Source: Pilaira anomala (taxonomy: Eukaryota > Mucoromycota > Mucoromycetes > Mucorales > Mucoraceae). Taken from it: a stretch of 64,000 nt of DNA. Every line of letters begins with the position of its first letter. The stretch's first letter is position 1. The notes under the pieces are model-generated. The model was not told where the DNA came from. It saw only the letters and a list, made by a program, of their open reading frames with translations, and ran no database searches. Both the position numbers and the translations under genes were made by a program. The DNA lies in contig JAIXMQ010000049.1 of assembly GCA_025716855.1 (NCBI GenBank), positions 1 through 64,000 on the forward strand. Direction: 5' to 3'. Below, piece after piece: positions 1 to 8,260 of this stretch.

Positions 1-629
1 CCTTTTCCCCTTCTTTTGTTATATCAAAAGAAACCGTATTAGTGATCTTTCTCTTAGAATATACTAAGAAGAATAAGTCTAAACGTATCGTATTTTAGTG
101 GTTTTAGAGTCATTTCTTTCTTTTAAGAATAATATCTGATCCCACAATCTACATAAATAAAAGGCATACATCTTTAGGCTTTAAAGCTATAGAGAGCCAT
201 ACTTTTATTATCTTAAGTCATCTCATCAATAAAGAACTCTTATTCATAAGAGATATATATTGGGGGACCTTAAATATTTATCGAGTGAAACATATCTATC
301 TTTATAAGAATTGATAATCATTACTTGTGTTCCGTTGATCATTTTCGTTTATTATACATTATATATACTTCGTGTATTGTTAGTGACCTTTAGACCTAAA
401 CTCAACATATTTTAAAAGAGAACCATTCCTATTTTATATAAGAATACATCTTTTTTTTCTATTCAATTGAACTCTTTATTTATTCGTAAATTGAAGATAA
501 ATTTTGACAACCTCTACATTTCCCTCCTCTAAGTTCTTCCTTTCCACTTATTTTATTTAAAATCTTGGTTCGCAACCTAACAGCGTGGTGCTCACATTTT
601 TCCTACTTCAATAAAGAACGTACATCACA
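1..629 (+). repeat. 5' long terminal repeat (truncated by window edge)
   Basis: Position 1 corresponds to position 3887 of the 3' copy, and the two run in register to ...ATCACA at 629. No mismatch was noticed by eye. The first roughly 91 bases of the LTR, including the TTTTC-repeat start, lie outside the window. The 5' LTR would carry the element's promoter; I see no single convincing TATA box among the many AT-rich stretches. Confidence 0.92.
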
Positions 630-631
630 CT

Positions 632-650
632 TGGTGCTCCACTAACAGGG
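632..650 (+). other. Putative tRNA primer-binding site
   Basis: Three bases after the LTR end the sequence reads TGGTGCTCCACTAACAGG. TGG at the start is complementary to the universal CCA end of tRNA, so this is where minus-strand synthesis would be primed. The primer tRNA should end in GGAGCACCA; I cannot assign the amino acid. A similar TGGTGCTC also occurs inside the LTR, near 586. Confidence 0.5.
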
Positions 651-675
651 TTAAAAGTTAAATTATCTATCTAAA

Positions 676-2151
676 ATGACTGCTCCTAACCAAAGAGGAC
701 CCCCCAATTACTTACCTACTGACGAATATACTGTGTTGGCTCCTATGAACTATGAATACAATACCAAACGACTTGTAAACTTTACCGGTCAGGATGATGA
801 AGATTTTGAATATTTTCATGAAACAATGACAGACTATTTTGATGTTAAGAAAATAATCACTGACAAGCAAAAATTAGCAACTATGAAAACGTTATTGGCC
901 GGCAAAGCTAAAGCTGATTTTGAAGAAATCAACCCTCGTAACCCGGATACCGAATTATTTACTGTATCTTATCATGAAACTATTAAATTATTGAAAGAGA
1001 AGCATGAAGAAGACAGTATCAATCCACAGAGCAAATGGTTACAGTTCATGGAAATAACTCAAGGCCCTGATGAATCTCCTAAGGCATTTGAAGCAAAACT
1101 GATTGAGGCGGCTCGAAGAGCCGGAATAAAAGACAAGAACCAACTCGAAATTAGATTCATGACTGGTCTACACCAGGAAATCCGTGACCATTGTAGAGCT
1201 TCGGGTGCCAGAACGTTCGAAGACTATCGAAGAATGGCTCAAGGTTTTCACATCAGTTATATAATCCCCAGGTTACAAGCAAAGAAATATGATCCCGCTG
1301 CTCCTAAGGAAACACCCCCAAATGTAATCGACCCCATCTTAAGTATTAAAGAAGATATCATTAAAGCCGTCAAGGGTATAATTGATGAAAAGTTTGATCA
1401 AAAAGAAAAGAAAGAAGTTCGTTTTGATGTGGATGACCGTAACAATAGCAACTACAAAGGAAGAAATTATAATAATAACTATAATAACAACCATAACAAT
1501 TACAATCAGCAAAAACAAAACAACCATCAAAACAATAACCAATATCAAAATCAAAATCAAAATCAAAATCAAAATCAAAATCAAAATCAAAATCAAAATC
1601 AAAATCAAAATCAAAATCAAAATCAAAATCAATATAACAATGCACCTAGATATAACAACCAAAACTATCAGGATCATAACCGTTATAATAATAGGCCTAA
1701 TAATTACAACAGTAATTACCACAATAATTACAACAATCATAATAATAATTATAATCGTAATAACTCAGGCGCTGGATATCACAATAGTAACTATCAACAT
1801 AGACAAGAAGGTCCCACTCAAGTACGCCCTCCTTTCTCGGTTCCTATGCATTATCAAGTAAATCCTCCGGTAGTTAGTTACAAGAGTCAAACCCCACCCA
1901 ATGCGGTAGTACAAGCTTCTCATTTCAATACTGTATCTTCGTACGAAGGCCCTCCTCGACGTCAATATGTACCTGAACATGTTTATTATAGTCATCCTCC
2001 TTCTACATCTGAACAAATTTATTACACTCAATCACCTGCATCTAATCAAGTTTATTATAATCAACCTGTGGCATCTGAACAAGTATATTATCAATCACAC
2101 GAAGAGGTACAAGAAGAAGAGTCAAAAAACTATCACGGTCGACTGAATTAA
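676..2151 (+). CDS. gag: Retrotransposon Gag-like capsid protein
   Basis: A 491-residue ORF starts 47 bases after the 5' LTR. Residues about 35-200 have the alpha-helical look of a retrotransposon Gag capsid (FTGQDDEDFEYF..., LLAGKAKADFEEI..., a later FMTGLHQEIRDHC). The protein would form the particle that packages element RNA. Residues about 255-370 are extremely Asn/Gln/Tyr-rich, including a run of Gln-Asn dipeptides encoded by a CAAAAT repeat. Residues about 425-480 hold tandem Tyr-Tyr/Pro/Ser-Glu-Gln units. No CCHC zinc knuckle is visible, so RNA binding may rely on the basic, Asn-rich tail. The ORF ends at TAA 2149-2151, just after a frameshift heptamer leading into the protease frame. 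Confidence 0.85.
   Translation: MTAPNQRGPPNYLPTDEYTVLAPMNYEYNTKRLVNFTGQDDEDFEYFHETMTDYFDVKKIITDKQKLATMKTLLAGKAKADFEEINPRNPDTELFTVSYHETIKLLKEKHEEDSINPQSKWLQFMEITQGPDESPKAFEAKLIEAARRAGIKDKNQLEIRFMTGLHQEIRDHCRASGARTFEDYRRMAQGFHISYIIPRLQAKKYDPAAPKETPPNVIDPILSIKEDIIKAVKGIIDEKFDQKEKKEVRFDVDDRNNSNYKGRNYNNNYNNNHNNYNQQKQNNHQNNNQYQNQNQNQNQNQNQNQNQNQNQNQNQNQNQYNNAPRYNNQNYQDHNRYNNRPNNYNSNYHNNYNNHNNNYNRNNSGAGYHNSNYQHRQEGPTQVRPPFSVPMHYQVNPPVVSYKSQTPPNAVVQASHFNTVSSYEGPPRRQYVPEHVYYSHPPSTSEQIYYTQSPASNQVYYNQPVASEQVYYQSHEEVQEEESKNYHGRLN
1544..1632 (+). repeat. CAAAAT hexanucleotide tandem repeat inside gag
   Basis: About fourteen near-perfect CAAAAT units sit in frame, giving alternating Gln and Asn. Because the unit is 6 bp, copy-number changes keep the Gag frame open. 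Long open frames on the opposite strand here are by-products of the repeat. Confidence 0.9.
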
Positions 2152-2170
2152 TTGGGCAGCCGAATACCGT
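2124..2170 (+). promoter_or_regulatory. Putative -1 programmed ribosomal frameshift signal (gag to pro)
   Basis: The heptamer A AAA AAC at 2124-2130 is in the correct gag phase (codons TCA AAA AAC) and fits the X XXY YYZ rule for -1 slippage. The -1 frame stays open from there to 3329, through the 2152-2474 stretch that has no ATG-led ORF, while the gag frame ends 21 nt later. A possible short stimulatory stem is ACGGT (2135-2139) with ACCGT (2166-2170), only 5 bp. The heptamer and the continuous frame are direct observations; frameshifting itself is inferred. Confidence 0.7.
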
Positions 2171-3329
2171 CAATACTCAAATAAATCCCATATCATATAA
2201 CGCTGCTACTCGCCCTAGAGTAACAAAAAAACCAATTACTGAACCTTACCACCTTAACCACCGAAATGAAAATCAAGAAAAAAATATATCACCGGAAGCT
2301 AATACACAAATAGCAGTATCGGCACCCACAAACAACCAAATCGACCAAAATTCAAATAATCAAGTAAAACATCGAAAGCCTGTACATCCTATCAGTGTTC
2401 GCATACAAGAAACGGGTTATGACATCAATGAAGATATTCTGAATAAATACGCCAAAATATCTGTCGCACAATTAATGCACTTGATTCCTGCTTTTAAGAA
2501 AACGATACGAACAGGTATTCGAGAAGTAAGAAATTATGCAGTAAAAGCTATTGAAGACGTAGACATGAATGTATTCGCCCCTATAGAGAGTAATACAGCA
2601 GATACCACCGCGGCTTTTACAGAAGTTAACATCGGCAGCTTTTCCTTACCCTCTACCCTTATTGATTGTGGCGCTTGCAGATCCATCTTGTCTGAAACTG
2701 CTATGAGAAGAATGGGACTGGAAATTGACAAGCCCTCTAAAACTATCTTCATCGTCGGTAATAAACAAAAGGCTGCGTCGTTAGGACTTATTCTGGATGT
2801 ACCTGTCACTATAAATAATGATTTAACCATTCCTGTTACGATGGAGGTCTTACCCGAATCTCCTGCTAGCCTCGTACTAGGCAATGATTTTTTGACCCGA
2901 TCAAGTGCAAAGATCGACCTTGAATCATCCACCTTGGCTGTGACTTATAAGAGAGTAACGGCAAAAACACCTCTTTCAATTATAAAAACAAATGGTAACG
3001 AAGCCCCACTCACCGTACCTTCGGGTCAAAATTGGCTCAAGTTCCTCCAACCCATTGAAGATGATGATGTCTCGGAAGTAGACTATGAAGAAAATGATAG
3101 CGAAAATAGTCAAGCTGAATTGAACGTAATCAAGGACTCCACGGAAACCATAAACAATGATTTCTTTTGTCATTTGGGTTACTTCTCAGACCGAAAAGTT
3201 ATATCGCAAAAACAAGAACAAACTATAATTCCCCCTTTAACTACCACTCCCGTACCTCTGAATCTCCCAAGACTTAAATCCAATCGCCATATTGAAATCG
3301 ATTGCCTAAGAGTTGAATTGGAGAGATAA
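2130..3329 (+). CDS. pro: Retropepsin-like aspartic protease region, probably expressed by -1 frameshift
   Basis: The frame is open for about 400 codons from the frameshift site; the first internal ATG is at 2475. After a linker there is a retrotransposon-type segment (VAQLMHLIPAFKKTI) that resembles the region preceding the protease in many fungal Ty3 elements. The protease core follows: LIDCGACRSIL with the catalytic Asp codon at 2664-2666, then LVLGNDFL, matching the D-x-G-A and (I/L)LG motifs of retropepsins. The active-site triplet reads Asp-Cys-Gly instead of the usual Asp-Ser/Thr-Gly. The frame stops at 3327-3329 where a full pol would continue into reverse transcriptase. The enzyme would cut Gag; activity is unproven. 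Confidence 0.75.
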   Translation, partial: LSRSTELIGQPNTVNTQINPISYNAATRPRVTKKPITEPYHLNHRNENQEKNISPEANTQIAVSAPTNNQIDQNSNNQVKHRKPVHPISVRIQETGYDINEDILNKYAKISVAQLMHLIPAFKKTIRTGIREVRNYAVKAIEDVDMNVFAPIESNTADTTAAFTEVNIGSFSLPSTLIDCGACRSILSETAMRRMGLEIDKPSKTIFIVGNKQKAASLGLILDVPVTINNDLTIPVTMEVLPESPASLVLGNDFLTRSSAKIDLESSTLAVTYKRVTAKTPLSIIKTNGNEAPLTVPSGQNWLKFLQPIEDDDVSEVDYEENDSENSQAELNVIKDSTETINNDFFCHLGYFSDRKVISQKQEQTIIPPLTTTPVPLNLPRLKSNRHIEIDCLRVELER

Positions 3330-3795
3330 TTGGACCGTAATGTCCTTAAACTTCAATCAATATATATATACACCCACTTAGCCAAATCACAATTTTTTTT
3401 CTTCCTTTTATTTCATTTTTATTTTCATTTACGATTTTTTTTTTCATTTACGATTTTTTTTTCATCTCTTTTTTCTTTATCCTCTTCAATTCTCTATTAT
3501 TTTTTCTTTTTCCTTTTTTCTTTATCATTTTCAATTCTCTATTATTTTCTTCTCTTTTTTTCTCTCTATCTGTTTACGTATAGGGACATACTTTCCAAAG
3601 GGACGGGGAAGTGTAACGACTGCCTTTTTTTGTTTTGGTAAAATCACCTGTTTCCTATCTTTTCTTCTATCGTCAAACCTTATTTCTTTTTCTTTATAAA
3701 TACTCCCCTTTTTTTCACCTTTCAATAAAGTTCTTCAGTAAAAATCTCACTCAAAACTATTATCTCTTCTTTATTTTCTACACTTGCTAAGGCAG
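3330..3795 (+). other. Pyrimidine-rich internal noncoding stretch of the retrotransposon
   Basis: Between the protease stop and the 3' LTR lies T/C-rich DNA with no recognisable pol sequence. This is where RT, RNase H and integrase would be expected. The sequence before the LTR, CTAAGGCAG, is only weakly purine-rich, so no classic polypurine tract is evident. Confidence 0.6.
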
Positions 3796-4515
3796 TGTGA
3801 ACTTTTCTTTTCTTTTCTTTTCTTTTCTTTTCTTTTCTTTTCTTTTCTTTTCTTTCCCTTTTTTTTATTTCCTTTTCTTTTCTTTTCCTTTTCCCCTTCT
3901 TTTGTTATATCAAAAGAAACCGTATTAGTGATCTTTCTCTTAGAATATACTAAGAAGAATAAGTCTAAACGTATCGTATTTTAGTGGTTTTAGAGTCATT
4001 TCTTTCTTTTAAGAATAATATCTGATCCCACAATCTACATAAATAAAAGGCATACATCTTTAGGCTTTAAAGCTATAGAGAGCCATACTTTTATTATCTT
4101 AAGTCATCTCATCAATAAAGAACTCTTATTCATAAGAGATATATATTGGGGGACCTTAAATATTTATCGAGTGAAACATATCTATCTTTATAAGAATTGA
4201 TAATCATTACTTGTGTTCCGTTGATCATTTTCGTTTATTATACATTATATATACTTCGTGTATTGTTAGTGACCTTTAGACCTAAACTCAACATATTTTA
4301 AAAGAGAACCATTCCTATTTTATATAAGAATACATCTTTTTTTTCTATTCAATTGAACTCTTTATTTATTCGTAAATTGAAGATAAATTTTGACAACCTC
4401 TACATTTCCCTCCTCTAAGTTCTTCCTTTCCACTTATTTTATTTAAAATCTTGGTTCGCAACCTAACAGCGTGGTGCTCACATTTTTCCTACTTCAATAA
4501 AGAACGTACATCACA
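3796..4515 (+). repeat. 3' long terminal repeat, complete (720 bp)
   Basis: It begins TGTGAAC and ends ACATCACA. The first 90 bp are a TTTTC tandem repeat that is outside the window in the 5' copy. The remainder matches 1-629 with no mismatch seen by eye. The right flank starts GGGTA; its left partner is off the window, so the target-site duplication cannot be tested. Confidence 0.92.
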
Positions 4516-4626
4516 GGGTAAAAAACGGGGCGTCCATAGGGGATGTAGTGCATATAGTCTATTTTCGTAGGGTGTGTAACGTTTCACACTGCTTAAAGTC
4601 CTATGGACACCCTGTTTGTTTTTTCC
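4516..4626. repeat. Foldback / MITE-like inverted repeat next to the LTR
   Basis: Arms CGGGGCGTCCATAGG (4526-4540) and CCTATGGACACCCTG (4600-4614) are imperfect inverted repeats. The outer flanks GGGTAAAAAAC and GTTTTTTCCCC extend the symmetry. The interior has a second near-palindrome, GTGTGTAACGTTTCACAC (4572-4589). Together this could fold into a cruciform or be a short Tc1/mariner-type MITE, whose ends often resemble CAGGGTGTCC. No transposase is present. Confidence 0.55.
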
Positions 4627-5425
4627 CCTAAAAATGTAAAGATATTGACAAAATTTTCTTTCTTGTCAAATTAAAGTCATCTTAAATCAAGTATTCTAAT
4701 ATGCAATGTGATATACAATCAATGCAGAATTTGATGGTACATTTGTCTATGGATTCAAAATGATATGTCTAGATTGCATAAAATATACTTGCCCTAAACA
4801 AAACTGTAATTTGACTTTCTTACAATAGACATTAATCTTTATAGTTATCTTTATAGTTACTTTTATTTGATTTTTACCCCATTCTAAAGAGCATCAAATT
4901 TTACCTTAGACATAAAAAAAAAAAAAAAAAAGCTAAGCTACAAAAGCTTTTTAATGTCAAGATATATTTACATTTTTGATTTTTGAAAAAACCTACTGGC
5001 TGATTTTTTACCTAAAAAAATAGACTTTTTCAACTTTTTTAGATGATTTGAGTGGTCCAAATTTTTCTCTGCTATGTATATAAAAAAGCACCCTTCTTTT
5101 TTTCTTTACTGAAGGTCTGTAGGCGCTTTGTTGTCCTAATGCAACGGTAGTTTCAAAAGAGGTAATCTTTTTAGACAATAACTGTGTGATTTGGGGGGAA
5201 AAAATGGGTAGCCGATTGAGTTTCCTGTATTAGAATATCCAGGCGGGTGATGTCTTAATTTTTACCATTCCAATCCATCATGATATAACCTCCTTCTTCT
5301 TTACTTGATTAACTGTTTCTTAATAATAGCTATCTTGAGTTCTCAATATAAAGGGTTTCAGATATAATAAAATCCTATTCTATTATACTTTGGGTTGATA
5401 CAGCTTGTGTGGATACACTTATTGA
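4627..5425. other. Intergenic, no gene seen
   Basis: AT-rich sequence with an A16 run near 4915-4930. No ORF with recognisable product and no tRNA-like fold was found. Confidence 0.5.
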
Positions 5426-5647
5426 GGATACCTTTTCAAATCCCTACAATACATCCTTTTAGGATCAATACTTTCTTGCGCCTACATAGATGTAGTTAAC
5501 AGTCAAGATAAGATTATAAGCCTTGATGCAGAGTTGATCATACATCAGAAAGGCTCCGAGGAGTCAGTTAATATTGGTGAAACTTCTGTTTCGGCTTTTT
5601 GGATCGTGAACCCACTTCACAAGGCACATTTGTCTTTTTACAGTTAA
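5426..5647 (+). pseudogene. Coding-like fossil, possible secreted-protein fragment
   Basis: A stop-free stretch of 73 codons lacks an ATG and is preceded directly by TGA. It reads like a real protein: a hydrophobic signal-like start (LQYILLGSILSCAYIDV) followed by ELIIHQKGSEESVNIGE and SAFWIVNPLHKAHLSFY. I do not recognise the family. The missing start codon suggests a relic, or an internal exon whose partners I could not find. Confidence 0.3.
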
Positions 5648-6224
5648 TACTAGTTGACTACCTCATTTTTAACTTATAATTTCAGCTTATAATATTAATA
5701 CTTAATCTAAAAAAATACTCTTCAGAGCATCTTATATCTTTAAAACCCATTTTGTTTTTAAAACATTTTAAAACAGAGAGAGAGATTTATTTGGATAAAT
5801 AGCTAAAAAGAATATTACGAAAGAAAGGATGATGAAGATAAGACTCTCCTTCAAGAAATAAAAATGTTTAACTTGGCTCTAGCGACGGGACAGTAACCTT
5901 TGATTTGATATCTGCTATACTTGATCATATTTATACTCAACGACCAATGATCGAATATTTACTCTAAGACACTCACGATCATACTTGCTCATTATAAAAA
6001 TATAATATTTAGACGGCATATATAACAAAACAATAGTACTATAAATTACTAAGGAATTGTTTTAGAAAAGACCTATAAGGATGAGTAATACATAAAATAC
6101 CGACCAATATATAAATATCAATAATAAAAGCTAACTCGTATTTTTATGTACAAATTCTTTAAATATATATTTATTGTTAATCATGAAAAGCAACATTGTT
6201 CTATGTAACAAAAAAAAATCACAT
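5648..6224. other. Intergenic, 3' side of RAD51C
   Basis: AT-rich with no supportable gene. It contains the downstream flank of the minus-strand RAD51C gene. Confidence 0.5.
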
Positions 6225-6936
6225 TTATACTGCCCAAATTGTATCTTCTTCCAGCTCATCTTCCTCGGGATCTGCGATACCATGTCCCTATAATAATAAT
6301 AATAATAAAAAAAAAGTAAATGTATGTAATAAGTAAGATGTATATGATGAATCAAACCTTGATACAAAATTGAACAGGTCTAGTTGCACGTGGGTCAGAT
6401 TTATAAAGATAAGCATATCTATATAAACGTTTACGATATAAAAACAATCGGTGATTACACCAATTACCCCAGGAAGAGCCCAGGGAGGGAACCCAGGCGG
6501 ATGCTTCTTCCTCCCTTGTAACATTATTTGATACAACAATCTAAATAACACACAAAAGAAAATATCAGTAATAAATTACACATTGTGTTGCATCTATCAC
6601 ATACTGCTAAATTATTTTGTTTGGCAAGTTTATACAAAGATGAACCAATGTGATCCAACATACGATTTCTCTCATTTTTAGATAATACGTTAATTCTAAA
6701 ATGAAAAGCAATAGAATCAATGATGATAATTTTGGTATCGGGATATGTTTCAAGTATATTTGGCAATTGATTGATTAAGGCAACGAGCTCTGTATAATTT
6801 AAGGCACGAAATACATGAAGTCTATTTAGATCTTGAATATTAGAAACCCTTTCAGGTACTTTAAATGATCCTTCTGTATCAATGTAAATACACTCTCCTG
6901 TTTCTAAACCAAGTGAATTCACGGCTAATTGTGTAC

Positions 6937-6972
<36 letters not shown>

Positions 6973-7486
6973 TTAGTTTGTGTGTGGTAAAAAAAAAAAA
7001 AAACTTCTATTTTACCAAAGTTGTGTCTTTCCGGAACCAGATTCCCCAGAAATTTCAGTAATCCTTTTAGGTGGTATTCCGTGTCCAAATAATGCATCGA
7101 TATTCCGTGAGTGCGTGGATATACTTTTAAATTCTTCATTTTGATCTACTACTTCCCTTTCTCGACGTTCTATTTTTATACATTTACATCAATATATGGG
7201 ATATACACATGGCTTTTTTTTTTTTCTTTTTTCTCACAAACACACCTGTATTTACTACTCGAAATATTTGTTTCTGTTCCTCAGAGCTCAAGTGAAGGTC
7301 TATAACGCAGCAAAGTTAAAAAAAAAAAAATTTTGTTTTCAAAAACTTTTTTTTTTTTTTTTTTTTTTTTGTACCTTGGACTATTTCGGTAAGGTTTGAA
7401 GAAAGAATTTCTTCAAGACTTTCATATCCAGCACTTCTTAATTTTTGTTGCAATGAGGGCAAGTTAAGTAAATGACTTAACGACAT
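6225..7486 (-). CDS. RAD51C: DNA repair protein RAD51C-like (RecA/RAD51 paralog)
   Basis: Six exons splice to about 298 codons: 7375-7486, 7246-7299, 7016-7169, 6605-6935, 6358-6540 and 6225-6287. The N-terminus has a helix-hairpin-helix-like segment (LRSAGYESLEEIL). The Walker A motif GESGSGKTQL is in exon 3. Exon 4 has CIYIDTEGSF and the Walker B strand KIIIIDSIAFHFR, and exon 5 has VPSLGSSWGNW followed by the RLF..R strand typical of RAD51C. RAD51C paralogs assist RAD51 loading and Holliday-junction processing in homologous recombination in the nucleus. The last exon encodes a short acidic tail in place of the longer basic tail of the human protein. The intron 3 acceptor lies at the end of a T-tract/A-tract. 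I chose the start at 7486 because the reading frame and the family N-terminus begin there. Confidence 0.88.
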
Positions 7487-7829
7487 GAGTTTATTACAAA
7501 GTTACAAGTGTGTGAAAAGAAAGGTTGGATAAAATAAAAACTTGAAGAGTTCTCAGAATTACCCGTCACGTCTTGAAATACCTATTACTCGCTTTTTGAT
7601 AAATTCACTATTGAATAATAAATACAGTATAGTGTATAAGAACTATTTAAACAAGAAAAAAAAAAAATATACAAAGTGAGAAATAATAATGATTGATTTA
7701 TTTATTCCAGAGATTATATGTATAACACTACTATTATGTATTGACAAGTTAATTTATAAAAACTAACAAATCGACCTAGAAAACAGTTAGTTGGAAAATT
7801 ATATCCTAATAGAAAAAAAAAACTTACCA
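7487..7829. other. Upstream flank of RAD51C
   Basis: AT-rich, with no gene seen. It presumably carries the RAD51C promoter. Confidence 0.4.
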
Positions 7830-8260
7830 GCAATATGAACAGCAAACAATGGGGTTTAGTACTTGTTTTTGTTCCATGCTGTTTTCAAGTTATTAGCTAA
7901 TTTGTCCAAATCTTCTGCTTTTTTTTTTTTTTTTTTTTTTTTTTGTTTCGATAATCAAAAATGGGTCGCCAGTTTCTGTAAACATTGCGACACCCTCAGC
8001 CTTTCCTTGTTTTATATATATATATATTGTTTTTCGTTCTTGCTCTCGACTTATTTGTAATCTCTTCTATGCATATGATCATTCACATCCTCGACTGATA
8101 CATACTATCTGAAGATTGAGTATTTTCTGTAGTAAGGTTACGAATACTTACAATTGTATCGACACCATTTGTTGATAAAACAAGTACAGAAAGGTAATAT
8201 CAATCAATATATATCTGTCATCTTCTTCTAATGTAACACCAGCAAAAGTTAAATCGAAGC
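7830..8260 (-). pseudogene. Coding-like fossil on the minus strand, family unknown
   Basis: Minus-strand pieces look protein-coding but are separated by stops and frame changes: LSVLVLSTNGVDTIV ending at a GTAAGT near 8150, then AEGVAMFTETGDPFLIIE near 7930-7995, then AEDLDKLANNLKTAWNKNKY near 7865-7920 followed by an in-frame TAA. The last two are joined by a T-tract that could be an intron. An upstream piece (LTFAGVTLEEDDRYIL, near 8215-8260) also reads well. A decayed gene is the simplest reading. I considered a RAD9-like clamp protein but could not support it. Confidence 0.28.

Larger units (their letters stand above)
1..4515 (+). mobile_element. Ty3-like LTR retrotransposon with gag and protease only, left edge cut off
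   Basis: Direct repeats at 1-629 and 3887-4515 look identical by eye and bracket a gag-like ORF and a retropepsin-like ORF in the same orientation. The LTR ends form the inverted pair TGTGA...TCACA (3796-3800 and 4511-4515), as expected for an LTR. A primer-binding-like TGGTGCTCC follows the 5' LTR. No reverse transcriptase, RNase H or integrase motif was found in 2152-3795, so the element is a non-autonomous or internally deleted derivative that would need enzymes from another copy. LTR identity suggests recent insertion. The first about 91 bases of the 5' LTR and the left target-site duplication lie outside the window. The Ty3-like assignment rests on gag and protease style and is an inference. 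Confidence 0.9.

Noticed and set aside
1339..1861. Long overlapping ORFs on both strands in gag (Ile/Leu, Asp/Phe, Lys/Ile repeats)
   Set aside because: They are frame shadows of the CAAAAT repeat; only the Gag frame matches a known family.
2152..2474. Separate small gene between gag and protease
   Set aside because: The region is open in the protease frame and has no own start; it is better read as the frameshift-expressed linker.
3330..3984. Phe/Ser/Leu-rich ORFs in the retrotransposon 3' region and LTR
   Set aside because: Produced by pyrimidine-rich DNA and TTTTC repeats; no domain.
7196..7399. Plus-strand ORFs opposite RAD51C with Phe runs
   Set aside because: Antisense to verified RAD51C exons and T-tract introns.
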